From: Candidatus Bathyarchaeota archaeon
GTDB taxonomy: Archaea; Thermoproteota; Bathyarchaeia; Bathyarchaeales; SOJC01
DNA length: 5,648 bases
Direction of reading: 5' to 3'
Assembly: GCA_030608925.1 (NCBI GenBank)
Contig: JAUWDF010000059.1
Coordinates: 1 to 5,648, forward strand
This document shows, piece by piece, positions 1 to 5,007 of this stretch (position 1 is its first letter; every line of letters begins with the position of its first letter). The notes under the pieces are model-generated. The model ran no database searches. It saw only the letters and a list, made by a program, of their open reading frames with translations, and had not been told where the DNA came from. Position numbers and translations under genes: made by a program.

Positions 1-403
1 GATTCATATAATCCTTAAGAGCAGTCTTCAACGTTTTTGAGGCTAATACTGAGCAATGGATGTCTGCTTCAGGAAGACCGTCGAGAGCTTCAAGAATCTT
101 CTCAGAGTTGATTTCTTCTGCTTCAAAGACTTGTCTACCTCGAATCAAACCTGTTGTAACGCTACCGCACGCCATACTTGTACCGCAACCATCAGTCCAA
201 AATTTCGCATCAACGATTTTGCAGGCTTTTATTTCTAGGGAAATTTCCATTGTATCACCACAAGATCCAGTAATTCTAGCAATGCCATCAGCTTCTTCTA
301 CGCGACCAACATTTTGAGGATTCATAGCATGTTCTATGGCTTTTTTTGAGTAAGTCCTATGCATTTCGAGCATGACAATTTTTTCGATCTTATCGAATCC
401 CAA
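1..403 (-). CDS. IscU/NifU-type iron-sulfur cluster scaffold protein (3' end cut by window edge)
   Basis: Scaffold on which Fe-S clusters are built before transfer to apo-proteins in the cytoplasm. Counting from the ATG at 373, the 124 visible residues contain the three family cluster-ligand cysteines: GSCGDTME (C38, with conserved D40), DGCGTSMACGS (C63) and HCSVLA (C107). The N-terminal YSKKAIEHAMNPQNVG matches the IscU opening, so nearly the whole domain is present; the gene runs off the left edge without a stop. The start is uncertain. ATG 373 or 364 fits family length but has no ribosome binding site. TTG 403 is in frame, adds 10 residues and lies 9 bases after a GGAGG, so I chose it. 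The frame stays open upstream to a TAA near 463. It is the last visible gene of a minus-strand run behind a NifX-fold gene and DUF5320, which suggests Fe-S supply to that system. The identity is firm; the client is unknown. Confidence 0.88.
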   Translation of the reverse strand, partial: MGFDKIEKIVMLEMHRTYSKKAIEHAMNPQNVGRVEEADGIARITGSCGDTMEISLEIKACKIVDAKFWTDGCGTSMACGSVTTGLIRGRQVFEAEEINSEKILEALDGLPEADIHCSVLASKTLKTALKDYMN

Positions 404-412
404 AACTAGAAG

Positions 413-417
413 CCTCC
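413..417 (-). promoter_or_regulatory. Ribosome binding site GGAGG for the IscU-like gene
   Basis: GGAGG on the minus strand, followed by 9 bases and then an in-frame TTG at 403. The ATGs at 373 and 364 have nothing comparable upstream. The same GGAGG-plus-TTG arrangement precedes the NifX-fold gene starting at 859, which supports TTG as the true start. Confidence 0.5.
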
Positions 418-471
418 GTATGTCTTTTGTCTTACTCAAGACTTGAATGCTGAAGAATTCTTAATCTGTTC

Positions 472-489
472 GGAAGGAAACTTCCTTCC
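472..489. repeat. Perfect 8-bp inverted repeat between the NifX-fold and IscU-like genes
   Basis: GGAAGGAA-AC-TTCCTTCC is a perfect inverted repeat. As RNA on the minus strand it could fold into a 7-bp stem with a 4-base loop, about 17 bases after the stop of the NifX-fold gene and about 70 bases before the IscU-like start. No T-run follows on the minus strand, so it is not a classic terminator. It could be an mRNA-stabilising or processing hairpin, or a protein-binding site. Confidence 0.55.
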
Positions 490-505
490 TCAAATGTGGA
501 TAGAG

Positions 506-859
506 TCATTTCTTAAGTGCTTCTTTCAAAGCATCTTCAATGGCTTGCGTAACTTTGGTTCCACCCTTTGCTAGATTGATTGTTATGCTATGGTGCTCCA
601 GTATTGATGATGCGCCATGACCTAATTGTGGGGCAATCACGAAGTCAACTTTGGAATCTACTAATTCTTTGACTGCTATTGGTCCAGCTCCATGTTCGTA
701 GGGGAGTGCAGGGTTCTCAATAATTCTTAATATTTGAATCGTTCCATCTTCAATGTCTGCTATGGTAAAAGTGCTTGCTCTGCCAAAAACTTCTGAGACG
801 GTGTCTTCCAAACCTTTCTTTCCATTCGTTGCCACAGCTATTCGAAGTTTCTTCTTCAA
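506..859 (-). CDS. NifX-fold protein, dinitrogenase iron-molybdenum cofactor family (Nitro_FeMo-Co)
   Basis: Single-domain protein of 117 residues. The family fold (NifX, NafY and the C-terminal part of NifB; also the ORP orange protein) binds metal-sulfur clusters or their precursors. Visible signatures are the N-terminal strand LRIAVATNG (5-13), the VFGRASTF loop (24-31), HGAGP (56-60) and the C-terminal DFVIAPQLGHGASSIL block (72-87). It has no cysteine, so any cluster would be held by His, Asp/Glu or a partner. Histidines at 56, 81, 89 and 90 are candidates. The start is TTG 859, preceded by GTGGAGG with a 7-base spacer. It lies 66 bases after the DUF5320 gene and about 100 bases before the IscU-like gene, all on the minus strand, probably one operon. 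It differs clearly in sequence from the NifX-fold protein at 5008-5376. Family is secure; the exact cluster is unknown. Confidence 0.88.
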   Translation of the reverse strand: MKKKLRIAVATNGKKGLEDTVSEVFGRASTFTIADIEDGTIQILRIIENPALPYEHGAGPIAVKELVDSKVDFVIAPQLGHGASSILEHHSITINLAKGGTKVTQAIEDALKEALKK

Positions 860-866
860 CTGGTTT

Positions 867-871
867 CCTCC
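867..871 (-). promoter_or_regulatory. Ribosome binding site GGAGG for the NifX-fold gene starting at TTG 859
   Basis: GTGGAGG on the minus strand with a 7-base spacer to TTG 859. It fixes the non-ATG start; there is no better in-frame ATG near the domain's first strand. Confidence 0.65.
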
Positions 872-925
872 ACTAAAAGATGGATGGTAGGGGTCAAAAG
901 ATACGTTCTCCTCTACCCCGCGGTC

Positions 926-1393
926 CTATTGCTGCTTCTTTTCCGTTTGTTCAAGTTTTGCCCTTGCTTCTTCGATTCTGGACGCGATTTCGCTCATTTC
1001 TTGGTCAAGATCTGCTCTTTCAGCTTCAAGTTCTTTTTTATAGTTCTCCAATGCTGTAACTTTTTGTTCTGGAGTTTGGGGTTGCGCTACCGGCGGATAC
1101 ATTGGTGGGTAAGCGTATGGAGTTTGTGGTGGCACTTGCGGGTGTATTAACTGTGGGTGAGGTTGCTGATACTGCGGTGGATACTCCCACCATCCTCTTC
1201 CAAAGCCTCTGCCCCATCCTCTGCCGAAACCTCTACCGCGTCCTCTGCGCCATCCTCTACCAAAGCCACCTCTTCCCCCAAATCCTGGTGTGGGATTCAT
1301 GAAACCTGGGACTGGATAGCCAGCGCAATAGCCTGCTGCTCTTCCGGTCATGGGTCCTTGACCCCAAGGTCCTGTTCTATTTCCTCTTGGCAT
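926..1393 (-). CDS. DUF5320-type Gly/Arg-rich, coiled-coil protein
   Basis: Protein of 155 residues with three zones. Residues 1-35 carry the conserved family opening MPRGNRTGPWGQGPMTGRAA, then GYCAGYPVPGFMNP, which holds the only cysteine (C23). Residues 37-69 are a Gly/Arg/aromatic low-complexity stretch with FGRGW at 44-48, 56-60 and 64-68. Residues 72-108 are a Pro/Gln/Tyr-rich linker. Residues 109-153 are a charged heptad-like helix, a likely coiled coil. DUF5320 proteins commonly sit beside NifX-fold and Mrp/MinD ATPase genes, as here, but their function is not established. The layout suggests an oligomerising scaffold with a flexible sticky segment. No signal peptide or membrane segment is visible, so it is probably cytoplasmic. 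The start ATG follows AGAGGTGAAA with good spacing. It appears to be the first gene of the minus-strand run and faces the DUF134 regulator across a shared control region. Confidence 0.85.
   Translation of the reverse strand: MPRGNRTGPWGQGPMTGRAAGYCAGYPVPGFMNPTPGFGGRGGFGRGWRRGRGRGFGRGWGRGFGRGWWEYPPQYQQPHPQLIHPQVPPQTPYAYPPMYPPVAQPQTPEQKVTALENYKKELEAERADLDQEMSEIASRIEEARAKLEQTEKKQQ
1187..1285 (-). repeat. Degenerate repeats encoding GFGRGW-type units
   Basis: The stretch encodes residues 37-69 of the DUF5320 protein. The core unit is about GFGRGWGR (24 bases), present clearly at residues 55-62 and 63-69 and in altered form at 43-54. Arg codons alternate between AGA, CGC, CGG and AGG, so the copies have drifted at the DNA level while the protein pattern is kept. 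This suggests selection on composition. Confidence 0.6.
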
Positions 1394-1402
1394 TTTTTTA
1401 TT

Positions 1403-1409
1403 TCACCTC
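1403..1409 (-). promoter_or_regulatory. Ribosome binding site GAGGTGA-like for the DUF5320 gene
   Basis: The minus strand reads AGAGGTGAAA, matching the archaeal anti-SD complement GGAGGTGA, with a 9-base spacer to ATG 1393. It supports this ATG as the start and implies a leader rather than leaderless translation for this side of the divergent pair. Confidence 0.65.
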
Positions 1410-1415
1410 TATTTT

Positions 1416-1429
1416 TGTGCTTATGCACA
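1416..1429. promoter_or_regulatory. Palindromic operator candidate TGTGC-TTAT-GCACA
   Basis: Inverted repeat with perfect 5-base arms and a 4-base centre in the divergent region between the DUF5320 and DUF134 genes. A further TGCACA half-site lies at 1448-1453, 24 bases (just over two helical turns) from the TGCACA at 1424-1429. The palindrome sits just upstream of the DUF5320 ribosome binding site, about where transcription toward DUF5320 should begin. The extra half-site abuts the TATA box of the DUF134 gene. A dimeric repressor could therefore control both directions. The neighbouring DUF134 protein is the obvious candidate, by inference only. Confidence 0.5.
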
Positions 1430-1447
1430 TTAATGTTTATTAGATAA

Positions 1448-1453
1448 TGCACA
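1448..1453. promoter_or_regulatory. Second TGCACA half-site beside the DUF134 TATA box
   Basis: A repeat of the TGCACA arm found at 1424-1429, in the same orientation, ending 3 bases before the ATATATAAAA element. Its position over the promoter's upstream (BRE) region would suit repression of the plus-strand operon. Confidence 0.35.
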
Positions 1454-1456
1454 GAA

Positions 1457-1466
1457 ATATATAAAA
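1457..1466 (+). promoter_or_regulatory. Archaeal TATA box for the DUF134 operon
   Basis: ATATATAAAA lies about 36 bases upstream of the ATG at 1498. Archaeal transcription starts about 25 bases downstream of the box, near 1487, giving a leader of only about 10 bases. No Shine-Dalgarno motif precedes ATG 1498, consistent with a very short leader or leaderless message. Confidence 0.6.
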
Positions 1467-1497
1467 GTTGCGGTATCATCATATGTAGTCGAGTAAC

Positions 1498-1830
1498 ATG
1501 ACTTGGAAACGTCGACGTAGACGTGGCATGAGAGGGAGATTCCCCAAGCCAATCAGTATAGAGAAGGCTCCAACTATTAAGAGATTTACACCAAATCCCC
1601 AAGTGAATCCGGAACCTATCTATATCGAGCCAGCTGAACTAGAAGTTCTAAGACTAGTGGATCTTGAAGGGCTTTCTCAAGAAGAAGCTGGAGAGAGAAT
1701 GGGAGTTTCCCGAGGAACCGTCTGGAGGCTTGTGCAAAGCGCAAGGAAGAAGACAGCCCAAGCCCTAACTGCAGGAAGACCTCTTGAAGTTTCCACTGAA
1801 GCAAATCAGACTACTGATAGGTACGAGTAG
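1498..1830 (+). CDS. DUF134-family (UPF0251) helix-turn-helix DNA-binding protein
   Basis: Small regulator of 110 residues. A basic N-terminus (KRRRRRG at 4-10, then RGRFPKP at 12-18) leads into the family core at 46-90: ELEVLRLVDLEGLSQEEAGE followed by RMGVSRGTVWRLVQSARKK. This is a sigma-region-4-like helix-turn-helix, with the recognition helix around SRGTVWRLVQSA (71-82). DUF134 proteins are recurrent neighbours of NifX-fold and Mrp/MinD ATPase genes. The domain implies DNA binding, but a direct regulatory role is inference. ATG 1498 is chosen because it follows an archaeal TATA box at the expected distance. It diverges from DUF5320 across a palindrome it may bind, which would make it autoregulatory. 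It is the first gene of a plus-strand run with the ZIP remnant and the radical SAM gene. Compared with longer relatives it has no additional C-terminal domain. Confidence 0.9.
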   Translation: MTWKRRRRRGMRGRFPKPISIEKAPTIKRFTPNPQVNPEPIYIEPAELEVLRLVDLEGLSQEEAGERMGVSRGTVWRLVQSARKKTAQALTAGRPLEVSTEANQTTDRYE

Positions 1831-2211
1831 CTTGATACTGTTCCTAATAATCGCAAGTTCATTTTCGATTAGTGCAATTGCCTTTGTCGGAGTAGTTAGT
1901 ATTGCATTTAAGGACAAGATACTTGACAGTATTTTGCTGTCTCTGGCAGGATTTGCTGCAGGCGCTTTAATAGGCGGAGCGTTCTTACACTTATTACCTG
2001 AAACATGGGCTATTACCTCTCATCACAGGTGGGGGAAGCTATAGTCTACATTTTGCCTTTTGCAGCTGGAGGCTTTATCTACATAGCTGCTTCGGACTTG
2101 ATTCCAGAACTCCATAAAGAAGAAAATCTGCGAAGGTCATTAGCATCTTTTGCCTTTCTCCTTTTGGGGTTCATGCTTATGCTGTTTGTAAAACTTTTTC
2201 TTTCGCGCTAA
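1784..2211 (+). pseudogene. ZIP-family metal transporter remnant: internal deletion plus frameshift
   Basis: Two parts of one ZIP permease lie in different frames. From TTG 1784 (or TTG 1832, closer to the usual N-terminus) one frame encodes two hydrophobic helices, with GFAAGALIGGAFLHLLPE at residues 56-73 as in ZIP helix 2, and stops at 2044. From about 2003 another frame continues GYYLSSQVGEAI, then LPFAAGGFIYIAASDLIPEL and a last hydrophobic helix, ending at TAA 2211. This is the ZIP C-terminal part. Everything between is gone, including the helices that carry the HN..DG and HE.P.E metal-binding motifs. The scar lies within about 2000-2010. ZIP proteins of this type usually have about 240-270 residues; only about 140 remain. 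A deletion length of 3n+1 would give this frame change. It overlaps the end of the DUF134 gene and lies 17 bases before the radical SAM gene. Sequencing or assembly error is possible but would have to remove several hundred bases cleanly. Confidence 0.82.
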
Positions 2212-2228
2212 GAGGGGAAGTAACAGGT

Positions 2229-3191
2229 TTGAATGATTTAAGGCTTGCTTTCGGTCCTGTTCCGTCAAGACGCTTAGGACGAAGCTTGGGAATAAACAAT
2301 GTTCCAGCGAAAACTTGCACATATTCGTGCGTCTATTGTCAAGTAGGAAAAACCTTGATCAAGACGACTAAAAGGCAACCATTCTATACACCAAAGGTAA
2401 TATTCAACGAAGTCAAAAGGAAACTAGAGGAAGCAAATGTCAGGGATGAAAGATCTGATTACCTGACTTTTGTCCCTGATGGTGAACCAACCTTAGATGT
2501 TAACTTGGGCGATCAAATATCTTTGTTAAGACGGATTGGAATTCCTATGGCTGTCTTAACCAACGCTTCGATGGTTTTCTGCAATGATGTGAGAGAAGAT
2601 CTGCTGAGTGCAGATTTAGTTTCTTTAAAGGTTGACGCTGTCAGCGAAGGCTTATGGAGAAGAGTAAACAGGCCTCACCACGCTCTTAACCTCTCCGCAA
2701 TCCTGAATGGTATAACTAAGTTTGTAAGGGACTTCAAGGGAACGGTTGTCAGCGAAACGATGCTTATGGATGGAATAGACTATGGAAACGAATTTGATAA
2801 GGTTGCAGAATTTCTGAAACATTTGAAACGGCTAGATAAAGCATACATAGCTATTCCAACGAGACCACCTGCGGAAAGGTGGGTTAGACCGGCTAAAGAA
2901 GAAACGATAAATGTTGCCTTTCAAGCCTTTTCCAGCAAACTTGGCCCAAATAGAGTTGAGTATTTGATAGGGTACGAGGGAAATGCCTTCGCTTTCACTG
3001 GGAAAGTTGAAGATGATCTGCTGAGTATAACTGCGGTGCATCCAATGCGTAGAGAAGCTTTTAACGAGCTTTTGAGAAAAGCTGGAGCTGATTGGAGCGT
3101 TATTGAAAAATTTTTACATGAACGTAAGCTTATGGAGTTGGATTATGAAGGGAATACATACTATATGCGAAGGCTACTAAACAGAACCTAA
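2229..3191 (+). CDS. Radical SAM protein, COG0731/TYW1-like group
   Basis: Protein of 320 residues. The radical SAM cluster motif CTYSCVYC (C30, C34, C37) binds a [4Fe-4S] cluster that cleaves S-adenosylmethionine to a 5'-deoxyadenosyl radical. The N-terminal FGPVPSRRLGRSLGINNVP (8-26) and the later DYLTFVPDGEPTLD (77-90), whose GEPTL contacts SAM, are typical of the COG0731 group, often labelled wyosine synthetase-like. That label is broad. Genuine archaeal TYW1 proteins differ in their cluster loop, so a tRNA role should not be assumed. The C-terminal region (about 230-320) resembles a small winged-helix-like extension with no extra cysteine cluster. The start is TTG 2229 after GAGGGGAAG with a rather long spacer; no in-frame ATG lies nearby. 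It follows the ZIP remnant by 17 bases and probably shares the DUF134 promoter. The substrate is unknown; the locus suggests cofactor chemistry. Confidence 0.85.
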   Translation: MNDLRLAFGPVPSRRLGRSLGINNVPAKTCTYSCVYCQVGKTLIKTTKRQPFYTPKVIFNEVKRKLEEANVRDERSDYLTFVPDGEPTLDVNLGDQISLLRRIGIPMAVLTNASMVFCNDVREDLLSADLVSLKVDAVSEGLWRRVNRPHHALNLSAILNGITKFVRDFKGTVVSETMLMDGIDYGNEFDKVAEFLKHLKRLDKAYIAIPTRPPAERWVRPAKEETINVAFQAFSSKLGPNRVEYLIGYEGNAFAFTGKVEDDLLSITAVHPMRREAFNELLRKAGADWSVIEKFLHERKLMELDYEGNTYYMRRLLNRT

Positions 3192-3210
3192 ACAGACATA
3201 TACCTGGTTC

Positions 3211-3224
3211 AGCCTGGAATTTTT
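3211..3224 (+). terminator. Possible T-run terminator after the radical SAM gene
   Basis: About 20 bases after the radical SAM stop, GGAATTTTTAAT provides a five-T run on the plus strand. Archaeal termination commonly needs only T-runs, and the gene converges on the ATPase gene, so a terminator is expected in this 91-base gap. The upstream CTG-GTT-CAG hairpin is too short to matter. Confidence 0.25.
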
Positions 3225-3266
3225 AATAGGATGGCCTACATACAAAGAATTCTCTTATTACGTAGT

Positions 3267-3284
3267 GAATGTGCGTGCGCATTC
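3267..3284. other. Stem-loop at the 3' end of the second ATPase gene
   Basis: GAATGTG-CGTG-CGCATTC can fold as a 7-bp stem (one G-T pair) with a 4-base loop. It overlaps the stop codon of the minus-strand ATPase gene, in the gap between two converging genes. There is no strong T-run behind it on the minus strand, so an end-protecting hairpin is as likely as a terminator. Confidence 0.35.
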
Positions 3285-4140
3285 AAACTCTCCTGATAAT
3301 GTCCTTCCACATCTCGCTTATCTCGCGTGAAACTCTGCTTTTAGGCGAATATTCTACAACAGGCGTTTCGAAAACCATTGCTTTCGTGACAATAGAGTCG
3401 AAAGGAACTTTACCCACAATATCAATTCTCTGTCTGCTGCAAAACCTTTCTATTTTTATGGTGTTTCGCTGGTTCAAGTCATGTTTGTTTATGCATACCA
3501 GTGGTTGTACGTCAAAGTGGGCTAGAAGCTGCAACGCTCGTTTCATGTCGTGGATTCCTGAGACTGTAGGTTCAGTGACAATGACTCCCATGTCTGTTCC
3601 AGTTACTGAAGCAATTACAGGACAGCCTATCCCTGGTGGACCATCGATTAGGATGAGGTCACTATTTCCTTTCGTTGCGACTTCTTTAGCGTTCTGCCTC
3701 ACTAAGGCAACTAGTTTGCCAGAGTTTGCCCCGCCGGGTGATAATAATGCATGAGATAACAGACCATACTTAGTCTTGGATATGAAAGCTTCGCCAGAAA
3801 CACGTTCTTTCATGGTCACGGCAGCTTCTGGACAAATGACCACACAAGTGCCGCAGCCTTCACAACGAATGGAGTCAACATGAAAATCCGTTATAGCTTC
3901 AAACCTACAAGCCTCTTGGCACAGGCCACATTCAACACATTTTTCAGTATCGATTTCCGCTAGCTCTGGACCTTCAAACTCCTGAGTCTGAATAGGTGAT
4001 GGATGAAGAAGTATGTGCAAATCAGGAGCATCAACATCACAATCAACTATAACTGAGTTACGAGATAAGACAGCAAAAGAAGCTGTGATTGTTGTTTTTC
4101 CAGTTCCACCCTTTCCGCTTAAGATGACTATCTCTTTCAA
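3283..4140 (-). CDS. Mrp/MinD-type P-loop ATPase with ferredoxin insert (second of the pair)
   Basis: SIMIBI-class ATPase of 285 residues, counted from TTG 4140. The deviant Walker A SGKGGTGKTT (8-17) has the MinD-type signature lysine (K10), and DCDVDAPDLH follows at 33-42. An inserted ferredoxin domain holds two CxxCxxCxxxC motifs (68-78 and 93-103) that should bind two [4Fe-4S] clusters. DGPPGIGCP (166-174) is the switch II region, and VTEPT follows. Such ATPases dimerise around ATP; relatives with this insert occur in ORP-type loci. Start choice: an ATG at 4194 would give 303 residues but overlaps the upstream gene by 58 bases with a weak binding site and adds an unconserved leader. TTG 4140 forms TTGA with the upstream stop, follows AAAGGAG by 11 bases and begins right at the conserved strand KEIVILSGKGG. 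Translational coupling with the first ATPase is likely. The two probably form a heterodimer. Confidence 0.9.
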   Translation of the reverse strand: MKEIVILSGKGGTGKTTITASFAVLSRNSVIVDCDVDAPDLHILLHPSPIQTQEFEGPELAEIDTEKCVECGLCQEACRFEAITDFHVDSIRCEGCGTCVVICPEAAVTMKERVSGEAFISKTKYGLLSHALLSPGGANSGKLVALVRQNAKEVATKGNSDLILIDGPPGIGCPVIASVTGTDMGVIVTEPTVSGIHDMKRALQLLAHFDVQPLVCINKHDLNQRNTIKIERFCSRQRIDIVGKVPFDSIVTKAMVFETPVVEYSPKSRVSREISEMWKDIIRRV

Positions 4141-4979
4141 ACCTGTAAGCTCTCCTTTATCTTGTCGAGGAGCCAATGGAACTTTTTCTTCCATTCCGGC
4201 ATTTCCAACACAAAGGGCTTTCCTACAGAGTATAGTTCCGCGATTTTTCTCTCATATGGGATTTCAAGCAGGATGGGAATTGTTTTTTCTCTGCAATATG
4301 CGTGGACCTTTTTATCCCCGATTCCAGCTCTATTTACGACAACGCCAAAAGGAATTTTTAGCTTGCTTATCACCTCAACTGCAATTTTCAGATCGTACAG
4401 GCCAAAAGGGGTAGGTTCAGTTACCAGAATAGTGTAATCACTGCCATGAACTGCTTCGATTACGGGGCATGATGTACCCGGGGGGACATCAATAATGGTG
4501 TCAACTTTTTTGAGTGGTTGCATTTGTTTCTTCACCGCTCTTATTATTGGAGGTGCCATAGGCTCACCAACGTTAAGTTCCCCGTAGACAAGTTTGACCC
4601 CTTTTGCAAATCCCTTTTTTGTCGTTCCAATCTTCCGTTTCTTTTCACTTATTGCGTTTTTTGGACAGACAATTGCGCAGCCCCCACAGCTGCTGCAGAG
4701 TTCTGGAAAAAACATGATTTTCTTGTTGGTGATGAAGAGAGCGTTGAACTTACAGAATTTGGCGCATTCTCCGCAATAGTTACATTTTTTCTCGTCGATA
4801 ACTGGAATGTTTACATATACAGGACTTGTTTCTGTAACTTTTGGGTGTAGAAGCAAATGAGCATTTGGCTCTTCAACGTCACAGTCTAAGAGTTGAACAT
4901 TTTCGAGAGATATTGCCATATTCACTGCTACCGTGGTTTTTCCAGTACCTCCTTTACCACTGGCTATTGAGAGAATCAT
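4137..4979 (-). CDS. Mrp/MinD-type P-loop ATPase with ferredoxin insert (first of the pair)
   Basis: SIMIBI-class ATPase of 280 residues. Walker A is SGKGGTGKTT (7-16) with signature lysine K9; LLDCDVEEPNAHLLLHP (30-46) follows. The inserted ferredoxin domain has CxxCxxCxxxC at 66-76 and 95-105, predicted to hold two [4Fe-4S] clusters. DVPPGTSCPVIEAVHGSDY (164-182) is switch II, and VTEPTPFGLYDL follows. It is a paralogue of the next gene with the same domain order but much sequence divergence, for example KKRKIGTTKKGF after the clusters here against KERVSGEAFISK there. This points to an old duplication and separate roles. No membrane-targeting helix stands out at the C-terminus. The start ATG follows GAAGGA by 6 bases. 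It lies 28 bases after a NifX-fold gene and overlaps the next gene at TTGA, so all are one operon. The likely role is ATP-gated cluster or electron transfer to the NifX-fold partners. Confidence 0.92.
   Translation of the reverse strand: MILSIASGKGGTGKTTVAVNMAISLENVQLLDCDVEEPNAHLLLHPKVTETSPVYVNIPVIDEKKCNYCGECAKFCKFNALFITNKKIMFFPELCSSCGGCAIVCPKNAISEKKRKIGTTKKGFAKGVKLVYGELNVGEPMAPPIIRAVKKQMQPLKKVDTIIDVPPGTSCPVIEAVHGSDYTILVTEPTPFGLYDLKIAVEVISKLKIPFGVVVNRAGIGDKKVHAYCREKTIPILLEIPYERKIAELYSVGKPFVLEMPEWKKKFHWLLDKIKESLQV
4152..4158 (-). promoter_or_regulatory. Ribosome binding site AAAGGAG for the second ATPase, within the first ATPase gene
   Basis: AAAGGAG on the minus strand lies in the last codons of the first ATPase gene, 11 bases before TTG 4140, which overlaps that gene's TGA (4139-4137). 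This is the typical layout of coupled translation and argues against the in-frame ATG at 4194. Confidence 0.5.
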
Positions 4980-5007
4980 TGTGTGTCCTTCAAAATTTTA
5001 AATCTCT

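Noticed and set aside
885..920. GGGGT/ACCCC complementary blocks between the NifX-fold and DUF5320 genes
   Set aside because: Only five bases per arm with a loop of about 20 bases; too weak to call a hairpin or operator.
1102..1447. Open frames on the plus strand across the DUF5320 gene
   Set aside because: Products of the repetitive GC-richer Gly/Arg coding on the opposite strand; composition is Ser/Pro-skewed as expected of a shadow frame.
2005..2211. The 68-residue ZIP C-terminal piece as an independent small membrane protein starting at ATG 2005
   Set aside because: No ribosome binding site precedes it. Its sequence aligns to the end of ZIP permeases, and it abuts the truncated N-terminal part, so a remnant is the simpler reading.
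3246..3253. AGAATTCT palindrome similar to the one at 453-462
   Set aside because: A short AT-rich palindrome expected by chance; the settings (a gap between converging genes and a gap within an operon) have nothing in common.
3269..3754. 161-codon open frame on the plus strand
   Set aside because: It is antisense to the second ATPase, whose motifs and cysteine spacing are unmistakable. The translation shows no family signature and no ribosome binding site.
2223..4150. Shared ACAGGTTTGAA at the TTG starts of the radical SAM gene (2229, plus) and the second ATPase (4140, minus)
   Set aside because: An 11-base match around a start and an SD-like AGG can arise by chance. In the ATPase case the bases are fixed by the upstream gene's final codons. 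No further similarity extends outward.
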